NCBI GenBank assembly: GCA_905372265.1
Contig: CAJPOL010000103.1
Span: forward strand, 1 to 5,453
Reading direction: 5' to 3'
Length of the DNA stretch: 5,453 bases
DNA from: an uncultured Treponema sp.
Lineage (GTDB): Bacteria > Spirochaetota > Spirochaetia > Treponematales > Treponemataceae
In this document: positions 1 through 5,453 of the stretch, piece after piece
How positions within the stretch are numbered: the first letter of the stretch is position 1
How the letters are laid out: every line of letters begins with the position of its first letter
Made by a program: the position numbers and the translations under genes
Notes under the pieces: generated by a model
Databases searched by the model: none
What the model was told of the DNA's origin: nothing
Seen by the model: only the letters and a program-made list of their open reading frames with translations

Positions 1-78
1 AATAAATTGAAAGGAAAAGCAAAGCGCGACGGCCAACCGATTTCTGAAATCTTTATCGGTATCGGTGTGCATTACTAA
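1..78 (+). CDS. C-terminal end of an upstream protein, possibly an outer-membrane beta-barrel (partial)
   Basis: Frame 1 is open from the window edge to a TAA at 76-78 and encodes 25 residues that end GQPISEIFIGIGVHY. The start lies outside the window. The last residues alternate hydrophobic and small/polar side chains and finish in an aromatic residue (Tyr), as the closing strand of outer-membrane beta-barrels usually does. That pattern is the only functional hint, and 25 residues are too few to name a family. The next supported gene starts almost 400 bases downstream behind its own promoter, so this gene is probably a separate transcription unit. The stretch could also be a chance open end, but the beta-strand-like ending and in-frame stop favour a real gene terminus. 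Confidence 0.5.
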   Translation, partial: NKLKGKAKRDGQPISEIFIGIGVHY

Positions 79-388
79 CCATACCGCCTATGCAAGCGCC
101 CGGTCAGACTATGTACTTGAGCGAGGCATACTGACCGCTCCCTTGCCTTTGCGAACAAGAGATAACGCAATCACCGTCATTAAAACAATAATTGATGCAG
201 AAATGGATAGCAAAGACGTGAACAGGCGGCCAAATCCATGTATTCTCAGGCGATAATTCTATTTAAAGCACCGATGGCAGGTTCATCCTAGATGGAACCT
301 CCAAAACGCATCTGTATTGAGGGGCACTATCGTATTAAAATATGAAACAAAATAACACATTTTTATAAAATGCTTGAATTAAAATTAC
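79..388. other. Intergenic stretch without a convincing gene
   Basis: No open frame here has both a plausible start and a ribosome binding site. The one longer frame (GTG at 65 to TAA at 256) overlaps the end of the upstream gene, lacks a Shine-Dalgarno sequence and resembles no family I know. A small hairpin with arms AGGTTC (279-284) and GAACCT (295-300), extended by ATC/GAT around a CTA loop with one bulged G, lies in the middle. It has no T-tract after it on either strand, so it is at best a weak terminator or a chance palindrome. From about 331 the sequence becomes very A/T-rich, which fits an upstream element for the promoter that follows. Confidence 0.5.
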
Positions 389-418
389 TTGACAAAATAA
401 TCAGAGCGGTGTTATAGT
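389..418 (+). promoter_or_regulatory. Sigma-70-type promoter of the transporter operon
   Basis: A perfect -35 box TTGACA (389-394) is followed after 18 bases by a -10 box TATAGT (413-418), which differs from consensus TATAAT at one position. The 50 bases upstream are A/T-rich. Transcription would be expected to begin around 424-426, about 48 bases before the start codon of the solute-binding protein gene. No comparably good promoter is visible in the gaps further down the cluster, so this promoter probably drives all four genes. Confidence 0.75.
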
Positions 419-419
419 T

Positions 420-458
420 TATAAAACATCTAAAACGGAAGTTTTTAGATGTTTTATA
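420..458 (+). promoter_or_regulatory. Perfect 16-bp inverted repeat over the start of transcription (candidate operator or leader hairpin)
   Basis: TATAAAACATCTAAAA at 420-435 is exactly reverse-complementary to 443-458, with a 7-base spacer (CGGAAGT). The left arm begins two bases after the -10 box and covers the predicted transcription start. The right arm ends two bases before the ribosome binding site begins. As DNA it would suit a dimeric repressor acting at the start site. As RNA only the part after the start site would fold, giving an A/U-rich stem next to the ribosome binding site. The first reading seems likelier because much of the left arm would not be in the transcript. No regulator gene is present in the window to pair with it. 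Confidence 0.6.
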
Positions 459-460
459 CA

Positions 461-467
461 AAGGAGG
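461..467 (+). promoter_or_regulatory. Ribosome binding site deciding the start of the solute-binding protein
   Basis: AAGGAGG lies five bases before the ATG at 473. It falls inside the longer open frame that could start at an ATG at 449, which rules that ATG out: it has no Shine-Dalgarno sequence of its own and sits in the right arm of the inverted repeat. Starting at 473 also puts the basic residues and hydrophobic core of the signal peptide directly at the N-terminus. Confidence 0.85.
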
Positions 468-472
468 ACTGT

Positions 473-2029
473 ATGAAATTGACTTATAAGCTATATGCAT
501 TTGTAGCGATTGCAGTATGTATGTGTGGAAGCTGCGGGACGCCTAAAGACGGCAGTACAGCATCATCCTCAGATAAGCCCGTTGAAATTTCGCTGTATTA
601 TTCCGACAATCCGACTCTGCCGTTTAAAGCGGATTGGCTCACCGTTTCGGAGTCCGAAAAACGGACAAACACAAAATTACATTTTGAACCTATTCCGATT
701 GCCGACTATGGAACAAAAGTTTCATTAGCACTCAATACCGGTAATACACCGGATGTTATCCTTTATCAGACCACAACCGGCGAAAACGGCTCCCTAGCAT
801 TAAACGGTGCGCTTATTCCAATAAGCGATCACCCTGAATGGACTCCGCATTTCAACGCACAGGTTAAAAAATTCGGAATGGAACAAGATATCAACGCGAT
901 CCGCCTCAAAGACGGTAAATACTATTATCTTCCATCCCTCTTTGATGTTCCGTTCTACGACGGCGGTCTTATTTTACGCGAAGACATCTTAAAAAAATAC
1001 AATATGGACGAGCCTAAAACATTCGATGATCTATATGTCTATTTAAAAAAATACAAGACCGATAATCCGGATTCTTATCCGCTTACTATTTTAGCAGGGC
1101 CGCGGGTTTTATTTAGAATGACCATGCCGTCTTTCGGAATAAGCCTTGGAAAAAATTCATCGACCGGAAGCGGTGTTTTAAGCTGGGATTATGAGAAAAG
1201 AAATTACTTTGCCGGTGCAACAACAGAGATGTACAAAAACTATGCACACTACCTCGCAAAACTGTATCGGGAAGGCTTATTGGATCCTGAAATGGCAGAA
1301 CCAATTGACGGCGACAAATGGGCTCAAAAACTTGCAACCGGTAAAGCGATCGCAACCTATGCGTATTACGATCAAATCGGAGGCGTTACCGGCAAATCAT
1401 CTATTGAAGGATTTAAATTGCAAATGTATCCGCCGCTTGCCGGGCCTGCAGGAGCGCATCACCAGCCGAAAAGCAGAACACAATGGGGCATCATGTTTCC
1501 GTCAAAAACGGCAAAACGGGCAGACTGTGAAAAAGTTGTCCGCGCTATTGACGATATTTTCTTCAGCGATGCAGGAGCAACGCTGTGGTGTTTAGGCGTA
1601 GAGGGCATCAGCTACACAATGGAAAACGGAGAAATACGATACGCCAAGGAAATCCTTGAATCCCCCGAAGGCATTTATAAAACAATACAGGTAAAATACG
1701 GCTGCGGGGCAGACACCAGTCAGATGGTATGGATTAACAGCAGAGAAATGACAAAATATGATGAAAATTATGCCCGTATCAATGCCCAAGTCAGAAACAT
1801 GAACATGGGCATTCCGCCTATTCCGCCGACTCCATTGTTTGATGATATGGTTGCCGAAGAAGCCGGTATTTTGCGCACTCCCCTTTTGGACACATTTGAA
1901 AAATGGAATAATGACTTTATCACCGGCAAAAAAGATATTGATGCGGATTGGGCATCATACGTTGCAGAAATGAATAGTGCCGGTCTTGAAAAATATCTTA
2001 CACTCTATAACGATCACGTGAGAAAATAA
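473..2029 (+). CDS. ABC transporter solute-binding lipoprotein, LplA/YtcQ-like (carbohydrate uptake family)
   Basis: The 518-residue product is the substrate-capturing subunit of an ABC importer, held at the periplasmic face by a lipid anchor. The N-terminus has basic residues (K2, K6), a hydrophobic core (about residues 8-17) and a relaxed lipobox ending in Cys21 (CGSC). Cys16 and Cys18 are less likely anchors. Family features in order are TPDV at 92-95, DGKYYYLP at 147-154, LILREDIL at 166-173 followed by a helix and a P-x-T turn, a GVEGISYT-type segment near 374-381, and an ending of the form W-x-x-YV...GL-x-x-YL-x-x-Y, typical of LplA-like proteins. Length matches the family's usual 490-560 residues. 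It heads the operon and lies upstream of two matching permeases. The ligand cannot be read from sequence. Relatives bind oligosaccharides such as alginate or glycosaminoglycan fragments, and the neighbouring amidase raises muropeptide sugars as a possibility. Family assignment is secure; substrate is unknown. Confidence 0.9.
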   Translation: MKLTYKLYAFVAIAVCMCGSCGTPKDGSTASSSDKPVEISLYYSDNPTLPFKADWLTVSESEKRTNTKLHFEPIPIADYGTKVSLALNTGNTPDVILYQTTTGENGSLALNGALIPISDHPEWTPHFNAQVKKFGMEQDINAIRLKDGKYYYLPSLFDVPFYDGGLILREDILKKYNMDEPKTFDDLYVYLKKYKTDNPDSYPLTILAGPRVLFRMTMPSFGISLGKNSSTGSGVLSWDYEKRNYFAGATTEMYKNYAHYLAKLYREGLLDPEMAEPIDGDKWAQKLATGKAIATYAYYDQIGGVTGKSSIEGFKLQMYPPLAGPAGAHHQPKSRTQWGIMFPSKTAKRADCEKVVRAIDDIFFSDAGATLWCLGVEGISYTMENGEIRYAKEILESPEGIYKTIQVKYGCGADTSQMVWINSREMTKYDENYARINAQVRNMNMGIPPIPPTPLFDDMVAEEAGILRTPLLDTFEKWNNDFITGKKDIDADWASYVAEMNSAGLEKYLTLYNDHVRK

Positions 2030-2042
2030 TCATACTGATTTG

Positions 2043-2074
2043 ACTGCATCTACGCCTTATTTTGTAGATGCAGT
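2043..2074 (+). repeat. 11-bp hairpin between the binding-protein and amidase genes
   Basis: ACTGCATCTAC (2043-2053) and its exact reverse complement (2064-2074) are separated by a 10-base A/T-rich loop. The hairpin begins 14 bases after the stop of the binding-protein gene. No run of T follows it, so it is not a standard intrinsic terminator. In many binding-protein operons a stem-loop at this place protects the 3' end of the upstream message, so that the binding protein is made in excess over the permeases. That role is inferred here from position alone. The core CATCTA/TAGATG also occurs in the inverted repeat at the operon promoter. Confidence 0.6.
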
Positions 2075-2103
2075 GTATCATTTGTGTAAGGAGAAGATGC
2101 AAA

Positions 2104-2955
2104 ATGAAAAAAGCTATAAGTAGTGCATTCGGATTGTTTGCAGCATTGGCCATTGGTTTTGCAAATAATGCAGACAACATTTCATATCAACCGAAGGATA
2201 AAGTCATATTCGAAAAATACTGTGAATATATTAAACCGTTTGAGTCAAATACCCTTCAAGAACTTATCGTTAAATCCGCTCAATTTTTTTTAGACGCTCC
2301 ATATGAAGGTGGAACATGCGAGCTTATTCCCGAACGGCTCGTGATTAATTTACATGAATTCGACTGCGTTACTTTAGTTGAATCCTGTTTTGCTCTGTCG
2401 CGCATGGTCAAAAGCGGAACATTAACATGGCAGCAATATGGAAAGGAATTGATGCGCATACGATACCGCAGCGGAAAAATGACTGACTATCCCTCCCGTT
2501 TGCATTACAGTACGGACTGGATATATGACAATGTCGAAAAAAAACAAGTTGCCGATATAAACAAAAAAATCGGCGGGGATCGGTTGATTTTAAATTTGAA
2601 TTTTATGTCTCAACATGCCGATGCCTATCCTGCTCTAAAGGAAACGCCTTCTTTCATTCCTATAATTGAAAGTATCGAAAAAAATATCAACACCAGGACT
2701 TATTATTATATTCCAAAAGAAAAGTTTGAAAAACTTTCTGCCGGAATAGAAAGCGGTGACATTATATTTTTTACAACAAGTATAAAAGGTCTTGATGTCA
2801 TACATGCCGGCATAGCATACCGCAAGGATAATGTATTAACCTTTATTGACGCATCAAGCAAGTATAATAAAGTAGTCATTGAAGATATCTCCATACAGGA
2901 ATACTTAAAACAGCGAAAACCGGCGACAGGTATTATTATTGCCCGCCCCTTATAA
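2104..2955 (+). CDS. Secreted DUF1460 / NlpC-P60-like N-acetylmuramoyl-L-alanine amidase
   Basis: The product has 283 residues. Residues 1-20 (MKK, a hydrophobic stretch, then GFA) form a likely signal peptide cleaved after Ala20, so the enzyme should act in the periplasm. The remainder fits DUF1460, a papain-like NlpC/P60 branch whose studied members cleave the lactyl-L-Ala bond of muropeptides carrying anhydro-MurNAc. The supporting features are NLHEFDCVTLVES (82-94) with candidate nucleophile Cys88, SGDIIFF (217-223), DVIHAGI (231-237) with candidate base His234, and DASSKYNKVV (249-258) followed by an EYL helix and a terminal GIIIAR strand. Relatives, as I recall them, have His where Asp249 stands, so the third catalytic residue may be altered. 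The start at 2104 follows AAGGAG (2088-2093) by ten bases and puts MKK at the front; the in-frame ATG at 2068 lies in the hairpin. The gene sits between the binding protein and permeases, 16 bases before the latter, implying a shared pathway. Confidence 0.8.
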   Translation: MKKAISSAFGLFAALAIGFANNADNISYQPKDKVIFEKYCEYIKPFESNTLQELIVKSAQFFLDAPYEGGTCELIPERLVINLHEFDCVTLVESCFALSRMVKSGTLTWQQYGKELMRIRYRSGKMTDYPSRLHYSTDWIYDNVEKKQVADINKKIGGDRLILNLNFMSQHADAYPALKETPSFIPIIESIEKNINTRTYYYIPKEKFEKLSAGIESGDIIFFTTSIKGLDVIHAGIAYRKDNVLTFIDASSKYNKVVIEDISIQEYLKQRKPATGIIIARPL

Positions 2956-2971
2956 CGGATATAGTACGGTA

Positions 2972-3886
2972 ATGCACGAACTAACAGCACGGCGATACAT
3001 ATATAAATATTGGCAGCTGTATGCAATGATTTTGTTGCCGCTTATATATTTCATACTCTTTAAATATGTTCCCATATTCGGTACTGTCTTAGCATTCAGA
3101 CGGTACCGGCCGGGACTCGGCGCTTTCGGTACCGAATGGGTCGGACTGCGGTATTTTAAGATGTTTTTTAAAGACCCTGCATTCTGGCGGGCATTTAGAA
3201 ATACACTTTCGCTGTCGTTTATGAATTTGCTTATCAACTTTCCGATACCGATCATCTTCGCATTGCTCTTAAACGAAATACGCAATACGTTTTTCAAAAA
3301 ATGGGTACAAACGGTTTCCTATATGCCGCGTTTTATCTCAACCGTTGTCGTCATTGCAATGACAGCCGAAATATTGTCGCCAAGCACCGGCATTGTGAAC
3401 CTCTTTTTAAAAAAATATTTTGCAGCGCCTCCCGTCTATTTTATGAATGAACCGGCTTATTTCAGGATTCTCTATATCCTTACCGACACATGGCAATATA
3501 TGGGTTGGACGGCAATTATCTATATAGCGGCAATTACCGGCATAAATGAAGACTTATACGAGGCGGCAAAAATCGATGGAGCGGGAAAATTTCAGCAAAT
3601 AGGATATATTACGATTCCATCTATCCTTCCGACTATTATGGTGATGCTGATTTTAGAAATCGGGCGGCTCCTCTCGCTGGGATTTGAAAAAATTCTGCTC
3701 ATGTATACGCCGAATAATGCGGACGTCAGCGATATTATTGCAACACTCGTGTACCGTACCGGTCTTGCAAACCAGAATTATTCTTATGCAACCGCTATCG
3801 GTTTATTCACCGGTGTTATAGGCGTGCTTTTGGTCGGCTCGGCCAATGCTTTGAGCAAAAAATTAACCGATGAAAGCATCTATTAA
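2972..3886 (+). CDS. ABC transporter permease, LplB-like (binding-protein-dependent transport inner-membrane component)
   Basis: This 304-residue inner-membrane protein is one half of the import channel. The N-terminal pattern WQLYAMILLPLIYFILFKYVP (14-34) is typical of LplB/YteP-like permeases. About six hydrophobic segments follow, near 16-37, 78-100, 114-134, 166-190, 213-230 and 270-291. The cytoplasmic EAA loop that docks to the ATPase is clear: EAAKIDGAG at 197-205 with the downstream I-x-IP-S pattern ending near 217. Length is normal. I start it at ATG 2972, which leaves a 16-base gap after the amidase. An in-frame TTG at 2939 would add 11 residues without hydrophobic character and overlap the amidase. 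Neither start has a good Shine-Dalgarno sequence (only GGA at 2957-2959), so translation is probably coupled to the preceding gene. It pairs with the following permease. Confidence 0.9.
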   Translation: MHELTARRYIYKYWQLYAMILLPLIYFILFKYVPIFGTVLAFRRYRPGLGAFGTEWVGLRYFKMFFKDPAFWRAFRNTLSLSFMNLLINFPIPIIFALLLNEIRNTFFKKWVQTVSYMPRFISTVVVIAMTAEILSPSTGIVNLFLKKYFAAPPVYFMNEPAYFRILYILTDTWQYMGWTAIIYIAAITGINEDLYEAAKIDGAGKFQQIGYITIPSILPTIMVMLILEIGRLLSLGFEKILLMYTPNNADVSDIIATLVYRTGLANQNYSYATAIGLFTGVIGVLLVGSANALSKKLTDESIY

Positions 3887-3900
3887 TAAGGCGGGATGAA

Positions 3901-4767
3901 ATGTGTTATAAGAAACAACCAGTCAATTTATTTACTATCCTGCTTTTCAGTATCATGCTGCTTGTTATCCTTGTCTGTATCGTACCGTTTATCTACATGA
4001 TAGCCCTGTCTTTTTCGGATCCGTCCGCCATTATGAATAATCAAGTAGGATTTTTTCCTGTCGGGTTTACGATTGCCTCGTACAAACAAATCCTAACCTA
4101 TCCTAATTTTTTTAAAGCATATGGGAATACGTTGTTTTATACTTTCTTTGGAACACTTATCGCACTGTGCTGCACAGCTGTTTTTGCCTATCCTCTTTCA
4201 AAAAAATTTTTACGCGGCGCCGGTACTATTATGAAATTGATAGTGTTCTCAATGTTCTTTTCAGGCGGATTAATACCGACCTATCTACTCGTCTCTTCAC
4301 TGCACTTAACCGGTACGGTTTTCGCCATACTGATCCCGTTTGCCGTCAACCAATTCCATCTGATCATCCTCATCAATTTTTTTAAAGCATTTCCGCAAGA
4401 ATTGGAAGAAGCGGCTTTTATTGACGGATTGGGCTATTTCAGAATATTTGTAACAATCGTCCTACCGCTCTCAACTCCTGCTTTAGCGACAATCGGCTTA
4501 TACACCGCCGTATTTTTCTGGAATGACTGGTTTAACGGTTTAATTTATTTAAAGTCCTCGCAGTTTCCCGTCATGCTCTTTTTGCGTAACATTGTAAACG
4601 GAACGCTCACACTGGGAGACGGTGCAGGCAGAGCCGATATGTCCGTCATCGGTATCTCAATTAAAGCGGCAGTCATTATCATATCCTCGCTGCCTATTAT
4701 ACTCCTCTACCCTTTCTTACAAAAATACTTTGTTAAAGGTTTAACTATAGGCTCAGTCAAAGGATAG
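3901..4767 (+). CDS. ABC transporter permease, LplC/YtcP-like (carbohydrate ABC transporter inner-membrane component)
   Basis: The 288-residue product is the second half of the channel. Hydrophobic segments lie near 11-36, 76-98, 109-131, 138-160, 182-206 and 250-273. The EAA loop is EEAAFIDGLG at 169-178 with the matching LP at 188-189. The C-terminus QKYFVKGLTIGSVKG (274-288) is the hallmark ending of this permease family. The N-terminal P-F-x-Y-x-x-x-x-S-x-S-D pattern (29-40) and a SGGLIPTYLL segment (121-130) are also characteristic. The start at 3901 follows AAGG (3888-3891) by nine bases and lies 14 bases after the first permease. An ATG at 3896 is out of frame. It is the last gene of the operon, with the repeat region and a convergent gene beyond it. 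No ATP-binding subunit follows, so the pair must use an ATPase encoded elsewhere, as is common in this family. Confidence 0.92.
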   Translation: MCYKKQPVNLFTILLFSIMLLVILVCIVPFIYMIALSFSDPSAIMNNQVGFFPVGFTIASYKQILTYPNFFKAYGNTLFYTFFGTLIALCCTAVFAYPLSKKFLRGAGTIMKLIVFSMFFSGGLIPTYLLVSSLHLTGTVFAILIPFAVNQFHLIILINFFKAFPQELEEAAFIDGLGYFRIFVTIVLPLSTPALATIGLYTAVFFWNDWFNGLIYLKSSQFPVMLFLRNIVNGTLTLGDGAGRADMSVIGISIKAAVIIISSLPIILLYPFLQKYFVKGLTIGSVKG

Positions 4768-4775
4768 CGGACACC

Positions 4776-4837
4776 CCGCGTTCTTGATGTCCTTCGCGGT
4801 TTAATGTTTAACCGCAAAGAGCGCAGGGAACGCAGAG
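4776..4837. terminator. Candidate terminator formed by the first inverted pair of the repeat region
   Basis: The arm at 4776-4802 and the roughly reverse-complementary arm at 4811-4837 flank a short A/T loop, with GCGGTT (4796-4801) against AACCGC (4810-4815) at the centre. The structure starts nine bases after the last permease stop codon. It lacks a long T-tract directly after the stem. The reverse arm can also pair with the next forward arm (4883-4909), which is followed by TTTCTTTTTAA. Either fold could end transcription, and the site lies between convergent genes, where a two-way terminator is expected. This role is inferred. Confidence 0.35.
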
Positions 4838-5028
4838 ATTCTTATGGTGGCTAGCTGCTAAGGGTCACCCTCAATTTCTCCTCCGCGTTCTTGGCGTCCT
4901 TCGCGGTTTCTTTTTAATTAACCGCCAAGCCCGCAGAGACCGCAAAGATTATTATGATGGCTAACTGTTAAGGTTCTCCCTCAATTTCTCCTCTGCGATC
5001 TTAGCGTCCTTGTCGATCTCCACGGTTT
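4776..5028. repeat. Nested intergenic repeat: tandem 107-110 bp units made of inverted arms of 9-nt microrepeats
   Basis: Three forward arms (4776-4802, 4883-4909, 4993-5028) alternate with two reverse-complementary arms (4811-4837, 4921-4947). The first two forward arms agree at 25 of 27 positions. Two 45-base spacers (4838-4882 and 4948-4992) agree at 39 of 45. The unit spacing is 107 and then 110 bases. Within each arm a nine-base word recurs with variation: read in the reverse-arm direction it is close to CCGCAAAGA (for example CCGCCAAGC, CCGCAGAGA, CCGCAAAGA at 4922-4948). The third forward arm is nine bases longer, exactly one extra word. Similar CGCAAAGA-rich intergenic repeats are scattered through many bacterial genomes. 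The region fills the gap between convergent genes and contains no credible coding frame. Confidence 0.85.
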
Positions 5029-5051
5029 ATTTTATTGCTGAAAATGTTTCG

Positions 5052-5453
5052 TCAAGCTGTTTGATCAGATGCATAGCAACGCTTGTACAAATATTGCATG
5101 TGCCGTTTAGTCATAATAAACCCTACACAAAGACTTATACCGATATAACAGAGCCGATATACCCAATACGGAGGAAACAAAAAAAGATTAAGCCCTGCAG
5201 GACCTATTATATTGCCCAAAGAAAGAATAATGCTCATAGAAATTAGGCCTATTACAAGAAAATACGCCACAAGATAGTAATAAAGCGGTTTATTCTGTAC
5301 CGGAAAATGCAGCAACAGTTTGTGAAAAGAATGTTCATCACCGAAAAACTGCATACTAAAAAATGCATAGACACTCATTTCTTTTTTTTCAACAAGTATA
5401 AACTGCGATTTCCTTTTGTAATACATAAAAAAAACGATGATACTGCCGATAAG
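5052..5453 (-). CDS. Unrecognised membrane protein (partial, N-terminus beyond the window)
   Basis: On the minus strand the frame is open from the window edge to a TGA at 5052-5054, giving 133 residues. A Met is available at 5424-5426, but the nine codons before it are open and hydrophobic (LIGSIIVFF), and together with MYY they look like the end of a membrane helix followed by the basic turn KRK. The true start is therefore probably outside the window. Numbering from the edge, further hydrophobic segments lie at about 58-83 and 98-114, separated by a loop with GPAG and FPPYW. The C-terminal tail after 115 is basic (TKRH, YKR). I do not recognise a family or catalytic motif. The gene converges on the transporter operon across the repeat region, so nothing links it to that pathway. 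Confidence 0.6.
   Translation of the reverse strand, partial: LIGSIIVFFMYYKRKSQFILVEKKEMSVYAFFSMQFFGDEHSFHKLLLHFPVQNKPLYYYLVAYFLVIGLISMSIILSLGNIIGPAGLNLFLFPPYWVYRLCYIGISLCVGFIMTKRHMQYLYKRCYASDQTA

Noticed and set aside
65..256. A 63-codon open frame starting with GTG
   Set aside because: It overlaps the end of the upstream gene, has no ribosome binding site and resembles no family I recognise. A decayed gene fragment cannot be excluded but is not supported.
279..300. A hairpin that might terminate the upstream gene
   Set aside because: It lies 200 bases past the stop codon and has no T-tract on either strand. It is kept only as a note in the intergenic entry.
449..472. An earlier in-frame ATG for the solute-binding protein
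   Set aside because: It lies inside the inverted repeat and before the AAGGAGG that serves the ATG at 473. The added MFYTKEDC would precede the signal peptide.
1191..1595. A 134-codon open frame inside the solute-binding protein gene
   Set aside because: It is an out-of-frame shadow of a gene with clear family motifs. Its translation is low in hydrophobic core and has no start signal.
2068..2103. An earlier in-frame ATG for the amidase
   Set aside because: It sits in the right arm of the hairpin, lacks a ribosome binding site and would place a basic, Cys-rich segment before a standard signal peptide.
3101..3134. Two copies of the palindrome CGGTACCG 26 bases apart
   Set aside because: Both lie in conserved permease coding sequence and are explained by the codons for RYR and GT.
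4776..5028. A short CRISPR array
   Set aside because: The repeated words alternate in orientation, and the intervening spacers are similar to each other rather than unique. There are no cas genes.
5010..5246. A 78-codon plus-strand open frame opposite the minus-strand membrane gene
   Set aside because: It lies mostly antisense to a longer frame with a clear membrane-protein pattern, and its start falls in the repeat region.

Overview
The window suggests a host-associated spirochaete, most likely a Treponema. The reasons are moderate GC with A/T-rich lysine and phenylalanine codons, a loosely conserved lipoprotein box, and an LplA/LplB/YtcP-type carbohydrate ABC transporter of the kind common in treponemes. 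This assignment is an inference from style and gene content, not from a marker gene.

Layout. Bases 1-78 hold the last 25 codons of an upstream gene whose C-terminus looks like the final strand of an outer-membrane beta-barrel. Bases 79-388 show no convincing gene. A strong sigma-70-type promoter (389-418) is followed at once by a perfect 16-bp inverted repeat (420-458) and a strong ribosome binding site. A four-gene, same-strand cluster then runs from 473 to 4767: a lipoprotein solute-binding protein (473-2029), a secreted DUF1460/NlpC-P60-like amidase (2104-2955), and two inner-membrane permeases (2972-3886 and 3901-4767). The gap between the binding protein and the amidase carries an 11-bp hairpin. 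The last three genes are separated by only 14-16 bases. No ATPase gene is present, which is usual for this transporter class because a shared MsmX/UgpC-like ATPase is normally encoded elsewhere.

From 4776 to 5028, between convergent genes, lies a nested repeat. About 2.3 units of 107-110 bp each contain a forward arm, a reverse-complementary arm and a 45-bp spacer. The arms are themselves built from 9-nt microrepeats. A minus-strand membrane protein gene, cut by the window edge, occupies 5052-5453.

How the genes may work together. The binding protein would capture an oligosaccharide-like ligand in the periplasm and hand it to the two-permease channel. The co-transcribed amidase carries a signal peptide and would also act in the periplasm. 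Characterised DUF1460 enzymes cut the bond between N-acetylmuramic acid (anhydro form) and the stem peptide. This makes a peptidoglycan-fragment scavenging or recycling operon the most interesting reading: the amidase strips the peptide and the transporter imports the sugar. The substrate is not proven by the sequence.
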